The notes under the pieces are model-generated. The model was not told where the DNA came from, did no database searches, and worked only from the letters and a program-made list of their open reading frames with translations. Both the position numbers and the translations under genes were made by a program. DNA of 59,712 nucleotides from Phaeoceros laevis (taxonomy: Eukaryota > Anthocerotophyta > Anthocerotopsida > Notothyladales): contig JBNGIQ010009014.1 of NCBI GenBank assembly GCA_049999765.1, positions 107,162-166,873 of the forward strand, in the 5' to 3' direction. Of the stretch, positions 33,874-44,484 are shown in pieces; the stretch's first letter is position 1; each line of letters opens with the position of its first letter.

Positions 33874-34369
33874 TATGGCAGCCACGGATCGTCGTGCCAT
33901 TGAAGAAAGAATCCGCTCATTCAAAGGAGGCCTTGTGGGAGTGGGAGTGGGAGCGGGAGCGGGAGCGGTTGCCCGAGTTTTAGGCTTCCCATCCTCCTCA
34001 GCCATTGCCATGCCGCTTACCTCAAGCCAGGCCTCACAGGCTCTTTTGCTCGACGTTGAGACAGCGCTTTCAAGAATGAGCCACATGCAAAAGAGCAGCT
34101 TCAGGAATCGAACCACAGCATCCAAAGGGATTCCAATTGCAACGTTTTCAAATGTAATGGCGGACGCTTCTCCGCTAGGAGCCTGTAGGATTGGGAGGTG
34201 ATATTGCAAAGTGTGGTGGCACACGAGAAGCCGGGCTGAAGGTCCTTAGTTCAGGCACGTGGCGTCCGCAGGATGGACCGGGGCGAGCTCAACAGATTGA
34301 TAGTTGTAATAATAAACGCGGTGTTTTCGCAAACATGTGAATACGTGGCAACAGCTTTCTCAACCTGGT
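33874..34369. other. Spacer after AQR relic
   Basis: The sequence continues open on the plus strand to 34201, with a Gly-Val/Gly-Ala run from a (gggagc)n-like repeat at 33938-33967. No homology to AQR remains. Not called a gene. Confidence 0.4.
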
Positions 34370-35387
34370 TGACCTCATGGATTCCATGCAACCACTAGTA
34401 GTGGACGATGGCCAAAGTGAAAGGGAATCTTGGCTTCTTGTGTGTAGGTTGGGAGTCTCGCAACTTCACAGAAGGATGCGACTCCGGGTTCAAGCTTGCA
34501 TTCACTAGTTGGACCTTATTTAGCAAACCGTTGCTGACCACGCTAACCATTATCTTATCATAAGAGCACAAGATCTCAAACCACAACGTCACGTTCACAA
34601 CCAGGCTACGGCCGGCTAAGCGGTTGATAACCACCATCTCATCCTAAAAGCACTACAAGAACTAGGATATTTTGTCATATGACAGATTAGGGGTAGATAA
34701 CATGTCCTTTTAGCGTGGCACTTTTCTACTACTACTACTACTCTTCTTTGTACTCCGGCTCCTTTGTGCATTCGTTGCAGGAAGAAGCCCTCTCTATCTT
34801 CAACACGTACAATTGTGTCTTTTCTTTAGCAGGTTCAAACATCCCTAATAACAGAACTCCCCATGGATAGCTCTTCCAGCAAAGATTCAAGATGAAGTTG
34901 GTAGTTTAGCTCTTGGGTTGTTATTGTATAAAGTTCTTCCACACAAGGTCTTCAATTTTGCACATAGCACTTGTGCAATACTCATAGTTTGTATATGTAG
35001 GAGAAGTAGTAGAAAAGTGCCACGCATGGAACTATCCTTTTGTGCACTTTTATTTTTGTATCCACAAATAATCGAATTTGGATGAAATATGTAAGGGTCG
35101 GTTACATTATTTTTCTATGAAGGATTCAACAAGTTCACATATAGCTTTCAAGCACAAGCAAGTTAATGTATTCATTACATGCATAAATATGAATTTGTTC
35201 ATTTTTTGGATAATCACGAACTCAACTTACATGCCATCGATGTGACACCATGTAGACCTCCAAATGACCATGGAGTCATGATAAACGATAAACTTTCAAT
35301 CGCATACAAACTACACTATCCACTTGCGCCTTCCCAACCTACTTTATTTCTCTTTAGTACACTTGTAACCATGATATCCAACACCAA
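34370..35387. repeat. Protease-unit 3' flank, copy 2
   Basis: Matches about 40055-41715 (where a minisatellite is inserted) and, in its last part, 46620-46920. It is downstream of the protease reading direction and non-coding. Confidence 0.75.
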
Positions 35388-36785
35388 CTATTTGTATTGT
35401 GTGAGACAATTGCTTGGTTGGAATGCTAATTGTGAATTCACATCATCGTAAATCANNNNNNNNNNNNNNNNNNNNNNNNNNNNNNNNNNNNNNNNNNNNN
35501 NNNNNNNNNNNNNNNNNNNNNNNNNNNNNNNNNNNNNNNNNNNNNNNNNNNNNNNGTTCCATTTAGCACCACCTTGAAATTTAAAACTAAGCATCGGAAA
35601 TGGTAAGTTGTCTGTGTTTGTGCATACTGTGAACAAAGGGTGGCTTGAGTTCAAAATAAAGCCTTGAAGTTTCTTCTTGTATGCCTTGGATAGTGGATCA
35701 AATGCTGCTGGGAGTAGCCAAGTATGTGAGAACCCACTGTCAATACTTGTGCCTCCAGTACCATCGCTGTTGATCCGAAATGTTGAATGAGGAATTGACA
35801 CACGAACATTATCCAAATAGATGTTGGTTATGTGTACATAATAAAAATCAACCTTTTGTTTATCATTTGTGTTTCGTACAAGTTTTGTGTATTGGGCGGA
35901 AGGAACTTTTTGTAAAGCAGCATCCCCAAAAATCAAGGAGCCTTTTTTATTTACCGGAGCACCCATAGTATTAGGAAAACAATATCCAAACGTCTTTTTA
36001 ATGAGGTTGCGGTTTGCAAGCTGCGATATAAAGGAAGTAGAACCTCTACCAAGCCCAAGGATTCCTGCTGCATCGCTACTGAATACGCCATTTTGATACA
36101 CTCCTTGACCGAAAGCAAAATTTTGAATGGCGACACCTCTTGTGGCCCCTGAATTTAGTGTCAGCTCGTCGGTTGATACAATCCCTTTTGTATGAGCCCC
36201 GTCCACGTAACCTACACGGTACCAACAAGTTTCTTTCGACTGGTAAATGTCACACATCCGTTCGAGCAGGTCATGTTTTGTGCAAATATTGTCGTCGCAA
36301 CTTGATTGACGAAATGTTGTCGAATTTTTGGAATTGAAGTTCACAACCCCATGAGCAGGGTTGTAGCACTTAACACAATCAGCATCTTGAACCCACGTCC
36401 AACTGCTACCTGTATCAATAGTAACTTTCAGATGTTGTCTCGGTTTTCCGATAGCGATCTCAGTATAGAAAACTGAAGCTTCTGATGCTCCTATCTTTCC
36501 CTCAAAGCTATGCACATTGGTCTCCATTTTTCGCATTCTGGCAAGGTCGTAGTGTAGAAGTGCTTCAATATGATCTTTGTGAGTAGTTGTTTGATGTTTC
36601 TCCAATTCATATAGAGGCATGTAAAAACTGGTCAGATTTTCATTTATATTTCTCCCTTCTTGTGTGTACGTGAGTTTTGGAGCACTTTTGAACGGTCTTG
36701 TAGACTCTGCTATATGTGAACACAGTAGGACAAGACAAGCAAGCAAAAAGACGGACAGACTTGATGATGTTTTAAAGTTCCTCAT
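35388..36785 (-). CDS. Secreted aspartic protease (A1, nepenthesin-like), copy 2
   Basis: Single exon of about 465 codons, interrupted by a 100-N gap at 35456-35555. A start at 36785 gives a signal peptide (MRNFKTSSSLSVFLLACLVL); an upstream in-frame ATG at 36860 would bury it. The first catalytic motif is IDTGSSWTWVQ. The second is SIDSGFSHTW, a DSG triad with Phe where DSGT is usual. The plant-type Cys-rich insert after the first Asp is present (CVKCYNPAHG, CDDNICTKHDLLERMC). The end IYDDVNSQLAFQPSNC matches the family's final strand. Only this copy has no frame lesion outside the gap. Substrate unknown; the apoplast or vacuole is the likely site. Confidence 0.85.
   Translation of the reverse strand: MRNFKTSSSLSVFLLACLVLLCSHIAESTRPFKSAPKLTYTQEGRNINENLTSFYMPLYELEKHQTTTHKDHIEALLHYDLARMRKMETNVHSFEGKIGASEASVFYTEIAIGKPRQHLKVTIDTGSSWTWVQDADCVKCYNPAHGVVNFNSKNSTTFRQSSCDDNICTKHDLLERMCDIYQSKETCWYRVGYVDGAHTKGIVSTDELTLNSGATRGVAIQNFAFGQGVYQNGVFSSDAAGILGLGRGSTSFISQLANRNLIKKTFGYCFPNTMGAPVNKKGSLIFGDAALQKVPSAQYTKLVRNTNDKQKVDFYYVHITNIYLDNVRVSIPHSTFRINSDGTGGTSIDSGFSHTWLLPAAFDPLSKAYKKKLQGFILNSSHPLFTVCTNTDNLPFPMLSFKFQGGAKWNXXXXXXXXXXXXXXXXXXXXXXXXXXXXXXXXXXIYDDVNSQLAFQPSNCLTQYK
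35456..35555. other. Assembly gap (100 N)
   Basis: Removes about 33 codons near the C-terminus of protease copy 2, exactly where copies 3 and 4 carry their terminal lesions. Confidence 0.99.
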
Positions 36786-37604
36786 TGTAAGCTGAATATT
36801 GAACAGTATCATAAGTGAGCTAGGCTCTGATACATGTGGACTTTTGGACCTATCAAGCAAATAATAGAGTTTCTTCTTATTCTTTGTAGGTGTATAGACT
36901 TTGAAGTTTAAAGGTATGTGTATTTTATGTTTAGTGATCTCACAATAGAATGTTCTTCAAACTTAGCTTCACTTCCTTTCTTTCTTGGCAAGCTGGCAAC
37001 AACGAAAATTTTTAGATCATCCAATGCTCATACTAATATTAGATTCATTTCCATGATCCTAATGGATATGGGATCTTGTGATAGCTAAGACTTGTTCTCA
37101 AAGGGATTTAGCGCTTCCCTTCGTTGTTGAAGGTGGCGAGTTAACCTTCAATGTCCAGCCTCGCTTGCTGCTGTAGTAGCAACAGCAAAAGTCAAGCTAC
37201 GATGTCCTACTTCAATTTCATAGGACCTCAGGCCTATTCACCCATGCAAGTGATGGCAGCATCTCTGAGTTTGAAAGAGAAGGAATGACACACGCAATAG
37301 GTTCTAGAATTGGATAACACTATAATCCTCCTCAAGATTCTTGAGAGATACTCTAGTCTAGGCTCTTCCTGACATAAGCTAGATCGAAGAAATTGAAGGG
37401 TGTTGCAAATCATAAACACCCTTGGCACTAATGATAGATTGAACTATACATATGTGGACATCAAGCAGCGAAGCCAAGGAGTCACGTTCTCCATTCAGGT
37501 GTAACTCTCGAGCTTTAGCCTTGTACCCAAAATCTTGGCCATGGGAGTTTTAAGCGCCAGATTGACAGCTTATTGCATATGACGCCCATTGTGTGACCGC
37601 TACA
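36786..37604. repeat. Protease-unit 5' flank, copy 2
   Basis: Conserved with 1063-1858, 43140-44005 and 48350-49160. Presumed promoter of the protease and 3' flank of the hypothetical gene. No coding potential seen. Confidence 0.7.
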
Positions 37605-38234
37605 TCAAAGTTGGTCTCTCAAGGCGCTTTCATTGAAGAAGATTTTGATCACGTCCTTGACGCCCATTGTCTCAGGGTGCAGCCTGCAGCGCCAGAGGAT
37701 GTCCTCCCTGTCCACGTCCAAGTCACTTACGGGCTTGACCAGCCAGTGCGGCCCGGGGTAGTAGTTTTGTGAGTGCAGCATGGACAACAGGATTTCTTCA
37801 AAGCAGAGGGATGCCAGCTCCGAGTGCTCCTCCCGGTATTCCTCAGTACAGTCGAAGATGTTCTCGGGTGTGATGCACGTTTTGTCGCTCATGTGGGGCT
37901 TGGACGACTTATTTTTGAGTTCCTGAATCCTTGTCTCGTAATCCGCAAACGAAGAAAGAGACTCGCTGTTGAACATGGACACTGCTGCCTGGTGCAATTC
38001 CTTGGCGGGAGCTGACGAATGTGCACCTGTTTCTCCTCCCGTAGTCTTAGGTTCCTGCCTGTAGTACTTGTCGATATTGATGCCATTTAGCATGGCCTCC
38101 GCTGATGCATAGTCGTCGTCGCCGTCTTCCAACAGGTCGTATGAGCCTGATCCCGCCGTGGTGCTAGCAGAGTTGGGAGGCTGGGCTGCCGGGAAGTCTG
38201 CATCCCACGGTGATGATCGCTCTACCATGGCCAT
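37605..38234 (-). CDS. Hypothetical acidic protein
   Basis: 209 codons from an ATG at 38234 or 38228. Ser/Asp-rich start (GSYDLLEDGDDDYASAEAML), a mixed middle, and a compact end (EEYREEHSELASLCFEEILL, WLVKPVSDLDVDREDILWRC, HPETMGVKDVIKIFFNES). No family recognised, no signal peptide, no membrane segment. It lies in the same direction and upstream of protease copy 2. A damaged copy occurs at 49180-49810, so the two genes were duplicated together. Conserved-looking C-terminal two thirds argue for a real gene. Confidence 0.6.
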   Translation of the reverse strand: MAMVERSSPWDADFPAAQPPNSASTTAGSGSYDLLEDGDDDYASAEAMLNGINIDKYYRQEPKTTGGETGAHSSAPAKELHQAAVSMFNSESLSSFADYETRIQELKNKSSKPHMSDKTCITPENIFDCTEEYREEHSELASLCFEEILLSMLHSQNYYPGPHWLVKPVSDLDVDREDILWRCRLHPETMGVKDVIKIFFNESALRDQL

Positions 38235-38426
38235 TTCGAACTACTGCTGCTGCTGCTGCCGCTGCCGCTTCACTTTGCTGTGAAGCGATTAGGTCTGCCG
38301 AACCCCCTTCTGGTGCTTCACTTTGGTGTTGGTGCTTCACTTTGCTGTGAAGCGGTTAGGTCTGCCGAAGTTTTCGGACCGATTAGCATCTCCCAAAATA
38401 ATGAGGTTTAGATTGGCAAGATAGAA

Positions 38427-38826
38427 NNNNNNNNNNNNNNNNNNNNNNNNNNNNNNNNNNNNNNNNNNNNNNNNNNNNNNNNNNNNNNNNNNNNNNNNNN
38501 NNNNNNNNNNNNNNNNNNNNNNNNNNNNNNNNNNNNNNNNNNNNNNNNNNNNNNNNNNNNNNNNNNNNNNNNNNNNNNNNNNNNNNNNNNNNNNNNNNNN
38601 NNNNNNNNNNNNNNNNNNNNNNNNNNNNNNNNNNNNNNNNNNNNNNNNNNNNNNNNNNNNNNNNNNNNNNNNNNNNNNNNNNNNNNNNNNNNNNNNNNNN
38701 NNNNNNNNNNNNNNNNNNNNNNNNNNNNNNNNNNNNNNNNNNNNNNNNNNNNNNNNNNNNNNNNNNNNNNNNNNNNNNNNNNNNNNNNNNNNNNNNNNNN
38801 NNNNNNNNNNNNNNNNNNNNNNNNNN
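38427..38826. other. Assembly gap (400 N)
   Basis: Separates the duplicated protease unit from a PPR fragment. Confidence 0.99.
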
Positions 38827-38995
38827 TGCATACATGTCCACCAGGCAGGTGCCCACCACTACATCATCCAGCACACCTCTTTTGACAATCTTTGAGTGCA
38901 GCTGCCTGCCCCTCTGTATGGCACCAGTGCTTGCACACGCCTTCAGAAGGCAAGCAAAAGTAGCATGGTCAGCCAAAATGAGTGTGAACGATGAA
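38827..38995 (-). pseudogene. PPR fragment
   Basis: Encodes LILADHATFACLLKACASTG, GRQLHSKIVKRGVLDDVVV and TCLVDMYA, one P motif plus a partial L motif of the same PPR family. It enters the gap on one side and ends abruptly at ~38995 on the other. Confidence 0.75.
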
Positions 38996-39242
38996 CCAAA
39001 AATGAAAGGAGCTGCACAAGCACTTTGCCTCATAATTTAGCTAGCGAAGTTTTCATGGACATATAGCACTACTTCTCGTCATTCTTTGAGTTGGAACCGG
39101 AGCCTGCAAGGCGTAGCAAAATCCATGATGCCAGTTCTCTCACCTCTCCCCTCACTCGACTGACCTGTAAGTGCTCCTGCACAAACGAGGGAGGGAAGGA
39201 CGGAGTAGGTCGAGAGTATGAATGCCCAGAACTAGGTCTCTG

Positions 39243-39830
39243 TCAGCGATGCAACGCTTGATGAGGAGATAGAGAAGATTGCTTCCAAGGCACGTGGTGC
39301 CCCCGTTGCACCAGAAGGTTCAATGCGTCAACAGCTTCATTCATCCTTCCATCATCACATGGCTTCCTGCACATTTCCAAGTCCAAATGGCCCTCGTTCC
39401 TCTTTACCGTTCCAGCTTCCCACGCGGCTAGGTGCAATTCCAGCCAAGGAGGCTTGTTCTCATTGTTTAGCCACACTGTCAGGTCGACCTTGGACTCCTT
39501 GTGTTTAAAATCAGGATGCCGGGAAGTCGGCTTGCGCTGTCTGTTATCCCGCCACGGTGAGGTTCCTGAGAAAAAATGCTGCCATGAACATTCCTGCATC
39601 CCTGTTGATGGAAATTCTCTCTCTCCACTGGATTCTTCACATACTGTCCTTGATAAGTGGCTCAGGGCTTCAAACCCACCAGTGTATCAGTTGCACCCGC
39701 TTCTCCGGAGGACTCTGTACAGCAGAGAGGATACACGCGATTGTGCCTCCGCCAAGACGGCCAAAGCATCAACTGCTCGACTTAGGTGCCCATTCTCACA
39801 AAGTTGTTCGGTTACAATCTGAGCCAGAAC
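39243..39830 (-). pseudogene. PPR leader fragments, two in tandem
   Basis: 39830-39690 resembles the CENGxLSxAVDALxxLAE part of the PPR leader. 39599-39243 resembles an earlier leader part (WQHFFSGTSPWRDN, RHPDFKHKESK, WLNNENKPPW) of another member. The order is scrambled relative to the intact leader and no PPR motifs follow. Confidence 0.65.
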
Positions 39831-40045
39831 GCCTGCGCCCAAAGCACCACCCTTCCCCTCCCCTCTTCTGCCCTCAGTTACAGCCCGTGTCGAGTTACAG
39901 CCTGGATGTGTGCAGGCCTACCTGGCAAGAAGGCCTTCCCCAAGAAGAAGTCCAGAAAATCGAGGACCACCTGAAGAGAGTAAATCCTCCCGCTGTGGCG
40001 GAGAGGGACTCAGAGGGTCATGCCATGGGCAGTAACTATGCTCAT
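39566..40045. repeat. Duplicated block, copy B
   Basis: Second copy of the block at 32395-32870, with an extra 20-odd bp near 39713 and an 8-bp change near 40010. Overlaps the PPR leader relic. Confidence 0.75.
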
Positions 40046-40459
40046 TCAACTCATGGATTCCATGCACCCTCTAGTATTGGACGATGGCGAAAGTGAAATG
40101 GAAGCTTGGCTTTATATGTTTAGGTTAGGAGTCTAACAACTTCACAGAAGGATGCGACTCCGGGTTCAAGCTTGCATTCACTAAGTTGGACCTTATTTAG
40201 CAAACCGTAGTTAACCATGCTAACCATTATCTCATCATAAGAGCACAAGATGTCAAACCACACGCTCACAACCAGGCTAAGGCTGGCTAAGCGGTTGATA
40301 ACCACCATCTCATCCTAAAAGCAAAGTAAGAACTAAGATGTTTTATCACATGACACATTAGGGTAGATAACATGTGTTTTTCTCTGTACGCCGGCGCGTG
40401 CGTTCGTTGCAAGAAGAAGCCCTCTCTATCTCCAACATGTACAGTTGTGTCTTTTCTTT

Positions 40460-40700
40460 AGCAAGTTCAAACATCTTGTATTATAAAAATTTAATATTTT
40501 TATAATGGGAGAGAGTGTGTGTGTGTGTTTGTGTGTAACCATGCTCTCTCTATGTGTTGGATGCGGCTGTGTCATGCTCTCACTTCAATCCCAGGCGAAG
40601 GACATGGGGATATGAGTGTTGCGCACACGCGCGGGTGAGCGTGAGCGAGAGGGAGTGTGAGCGCGCTCATGCGCGCTAAAATGATGTTAGCTCCAAGATT
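40460..40700. repeat. Hairpin, GT microsatellite and possible SINE-like end
   Basis: An 11-bp inverted repeat (attataaaaat / atttttataat) at about 40479-40506 is followed by a GT run (40518-40540). The minus strand near 40685-40697 reads gggttcaaatcttgg, close to an RNA polymerase III B box. No cloverleaf can be folded around it, so no tRNA is called. Confidence 0.35.
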
Positions 40701-40839
40701 TGAACCCACGCCCTATCTAATCTCATTGGAGAAGAAGAAGAAATTATATTAACGTCCATGGAGAACCCCAACCAACTAGCCTAATCCATTCCTTCCAAAA
40801 CCCGGGGTTTAAAGTGTTTATATCTCCTTGATTTTAGGG

Positions 40840-41155
40840 GGATGGGGATGGGATGGATGGGGATGGATGCTGGGGATGATGGGGATGATGGGGATGGATG
40901 TGGATGGATGTGGATGGATGTGGATGGATGTGGATGGANNNNNNNNNNTGTGGATGGATGTGGATGGATGTGGATGGATGTGGATGGATGTGGATCGATG
41001 TGGATGGATGTGGATGGATGTGGATGGTATGCATGGATGTGGATGGTATGGATGGATGTGGATGGATGGGATGGATGGGATGGATGAGATGGATGTGGAT
41101 GGTGTGGATGGTGTGGATGGATGTGGATGGATGGGATGGATGGGATGGATAGATG
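40840..41155. repeat. 10-bp GGATGTGGAT minisatellite
   Basis: About 300 bp of tggatggatg/tgtggatgga units, interrupted by a 10-N gap (40939-40948), with decay into ggatgggat variants at the 3' end. Because the 10-mer has no stop in any frame on either strand, long frames of Met-Asp-Val-Asp-Gly and Ser-Ile-His-Pro appear. These are artefacts. It sits inside the 3' flank of protease copy 3 and is absent from copies 2 and 4. Confidence 0.9.
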
Positions 41156-41715
41156 ATTGCCGTTGAATTCGACGGGCCATATACTAGTCCCTAATAATAG
41201 AACTCACCATGGATGGCTGAGCCTCCTCCAGCAAAGATTCAAGATGAAGTTGGTAGTTTAGCTCTTAGGTTCTTATTGTATAAAGTTCTTCCACACAAGG
41301 TAGTCAATTTTGCACATAGAACTTTGCAATAGTCATAGTTTGAATTTGGAACTATCCTTTTGTGCACTTTTATTTTTTTATCCACAAGGATCGAATTTGG
41401 ATGAAATATATAGCGTCGGTTATATTATTTTTCTATGAAGGATTCAACAAGGTTCATATATAGCTTTCAAGCACAAGCAAGTTATATTCATTACATGCAT
41501 ATTTATGAATTTGTTGATTTCTTGGATAATCACGAACTCAACTTACATGCCATCGATGCGATAGTGTGTACACCTCCAAATGACCATGGAGTCATGATAA
41601 ACGATAAACTTTCAATTGAATACAAACTACACTATCCACTTGTGCCTTCCCGAGCTACTTTATTTTTCTTTAGTACACAACTGGTCATGATATCTCACAT
41701 CAACTATTTCTATTA

Positions 41716-43134
41716 TGTAAGACAATTGCTTGGTTGGAATGCTAATTGTGAATTCACATCATCGTAGATCACCAAGCATCGCGTTGTTGTCTGTTGCCGA
41801 AGTAGTTTTTAGAGCTTCCGGTACTATGCCCTGATATGAGTAAGCAATAGCCTTTACTACCATTGCTCATGGTCACCCATCCCCATGTGTTTTTTGTTGC
41901 AATGTTCCATTTAGCACCACCTTGAAATTCAAAACTAAGCATCGGAAATAATATGCTATCTGTTTTTGTGCATACTGTGAAGTAAGGGTGGCTTGAGTTC
42001 AAAATAAAGCCTTGAAGTCTCTTCTTGTATGCCTTGGACAGTGGATCAAATGCTGCTGGGAGTAGCCAAGTACATGAGAACCCACTGTCAATACTTGTGC
42101 CTCCAGTACCATCGCTGTTGATCTGAAATGTTGAATGAGGAATTGACACACAAACATCATCCAAATAGATGTTGGTTATGTGTACATAATAAAAATCAAC
42201 CTTCTGTTCATCATTTGTGTTCCGTACAAGTTCTGTGTATTGAGCAGAAGGAACTTTTTGTAAAGCAGCATCCCCGAAAATCAAGGAGCCTTTTTTATTT
42301 ACCGGAGCACCCATAGTATTAGGAAAACAATATCCAAACATCTTTTTAATGAGGTTGTGGTTTGCAAGCTGCGATATAAAGGAAGTAGAACCTCTACCAA
42401 GCCCAAGGTTTCCAGCTGCATCGCTGCTAAATACGCTACTCTGATACAATCCTTGACCAAAAGCAAAATTTTGAATGGTGACACCTCGTGTGCCCCCTGA
42501 ATTTAGTGTCAGCTCGTCGGTTGATACAATTCCTTCTGTGGAATCCCCGTCCATGTAATGTACGCGGTACCAACAAGTTTCTTTCGACTGGTAAATGTCA
42601 CACGTTCGTTCGAGCAGGTCATGCTTTGTGCAAATATTGTCGTCGCAACTTGATTGACGAAATGTTGTTGACCTTTTTGGAATTGAAGTTCACAACACCA
42701 TGAGTAGGGTTGTAGCACTCAACACAATCAGCATCTTGAACCCACGTCCAACTGCTACCTGTATCAATACTAACGTTCAGATGTTGTCTCGGTTTTCCGA
42801 TAACGATCTCAGTATAGAAAAGTGTATCTTCTGATCTTCCTATCTTGCCCTCGAAGCTATGCATATTGGTCTCCATTTTTCGCTTTCTGGCAAGGTCATA
42901 CCGTATAAGTGCTTCAATATGATCTTTATGAGTAGTTGTTTGATGTTTCTCCAATTCATATATAGGCATGTAAAAACTGGTCAGATTTTCATTTACATTT
43001 CTCCCTTCTTGTGTGTAAGTGAGTTTTGGAGCACTTTTGAACGGTCTTGCAGACTCTGCTATATGTGAACACAGTAGGATAAGACAAGCAAACAAAAAGA
43101 CGGACAGACTTGACGATGTTCTAAAGTTCCTCAT
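41716..43134 (-). pseudogene. Aspartic protease copy 3, frameshifted
   Basis: Start and signal peptide (MRNFRTSSSLSVFLFACLIL) and IDTGSSWTWVQ are intact. One extra nucleotide near 42670 (ccaaaaaggtc where copy 2 has ccaaaaattcg) throws out the frame after FNSK. The rest continues in another frame with SIDSGFSCTW. A further base is missing at ~41771, so GNRQQRDAW runs into TGA and the last ~20 residues (IYDDVNSQLAF...) are lost. Not functional as read. Confidence 0.85.
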
Positions 43135-43501
43135 TGTAAGCTGAATATTGAACAATATCATAAGTGAGCTAGGGTATGATACATGTGGACTTTTGGACCT
43201 CTCAAGTACATAATAGAGTTTCTTCTTATTCTTTACTAGTATAGGTGAATAGACTTTGAAGTTTATAAAGGTATGTGTATTTTATGTTTAGTGATCTCAG
43301 AATAGAATGTTCGTCTAACTTAGCTTCACTTGCGTTTCTTTCTTGGCAAGTTGGCAACAATAAAAATTTAATTTTAGATCATATAATGCTCATACTAATA
43401 TTAGATTCATTTCCATGATCCTAATGGATATGGGATCTTGTGATAGCTAAGACTTGTTTTCACAGGGATTTAGCACTTCCCTTCGTTGTTGAAGGTGCCC
43501 A

Positions 43502-43613
43502 GTTAACCTTCAGTGTCCAGGCTCGCTTGCTGCTGTAGTAGCAACAACAAGAGTCAAGTTAACCTTCAGTGTCCAGGCTCGCTTGCTGCTGTAGTAGCAA
43601 CAACAAGAGTCAA
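43502..43613. repeat. 56-bp tandem duplication
   Basis: A 56-bp segment beginning gttaaccttcagtgtccag occurs twice head-to-tail, only in this copy of the protease 5' flank. A second small duplication (cttgcttacatagac) lies at about 43787-43815. Confidence 0.85.
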
Positions 43614-44008
43614 GCTACGATGTCCTACTTAAATTTTATAGGACCTCAGGCCTATTCACCCATGCAAGTGATGGCAGCATCTCTAAGTTTGAAAGAGAAG
43701 GAATGACACGCGCAAGAGGTTCCAGAATTGGATAACACCACAATCCTCCTCGAGATTCTAGGAAGATACTCTAGTCTAGCCTCTTGCTTACATAGACCTT
43801 GCTTACATAGACTAGATGGAAGAAATTGAAGGGTGTTGCAAATCATAAACACCCTTGGCACTCATGATAGATTAAACTATATATATGTGGACATCAAGCA
43901 GCGAAGTCAAGGAGTCACGTTCTCCATTCAGGTGTAACTCTCGAGCCTTTGAGCCTTGTACCCAAAATCTTGGGAGAGTTTTAAGCGCCAGATTGACAGC
44001 TTATTGGT

Positions 44009-44484
44009 TCCTTCGGGGACTGCGCAGCAGCAAGCTCTGCACCATGCACCAGCAGGTGCTCCACCGGCAAGCTTGCGCTACAGCAGCCTGGGCTGCACCA
44101 GGCGGTTCTGGTGCAGGACGGCCAGCACCAGCAATCTTAGCGTATGCCCATCAATCTGTTCAGAGCGGCATGGGTGCAGCAGGTTGTGATAAATCACGTG
44201 AATGGTAAGTACTGGATCAAGCTCGCGATCGCAGTGCCAGCCTAGGAGGCATTGCTGACTTGAATGCAGAGCCACCTGCCAGGGATGGAGAAGAAGACGG
44301 TCCAGTTCCCAGCGATAATGCTAACAGGATGGAGCAGGAAGCCTGGTTCTAACAGGTGTGTTAACTTATGTTTGCCTCCTGAAAGCTTGTGTAAGTGCTG
44401 GTGCTGTACAGGGAAGCAGGCAGCTGAGTTTAGGATCATTAACGGGAAAGTGCTTGAAGGGACAATGTATATAAGTATGGAGCC
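44009..44484 (+). other. Unidentified gene fragment
   Basis: Where copies 2 and 4 continue into the hypothetical gene, copy 3 switches at about 44008 to Gln/Ala/Pro-rich codons (GGSGAGRPAPAILAYAHQSV). A plausible donor (gaatg|gtaagt, 44205) and acceptor (aatgcag, 44270) lead to PPARDGEEDGPVPSDNANRM, then a stop. Possibly a captured exon pair of a gene located elsewhere. Family not recognised. Confidence 0.35.

Noticed and set aside
33796-34224. Minus-strand 142-codon frame with Pro-Thr-Pro run
   Set aside because: Opposes the AQR relic and derives from a (gggagc)n-like simple repeat.
40685-40700. tRNA gene
   Set aside because: Only a T-arm-like word; no acceptor stem, D arm or anticodon arm could be folded.
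40818-41180. Overlapping Met-Asp-Val-Asp-Gly and Ser-Ile-His-Pro frames on both strands
   Set aside because: Caused by a 10-bp repeat without stops; no gene features.
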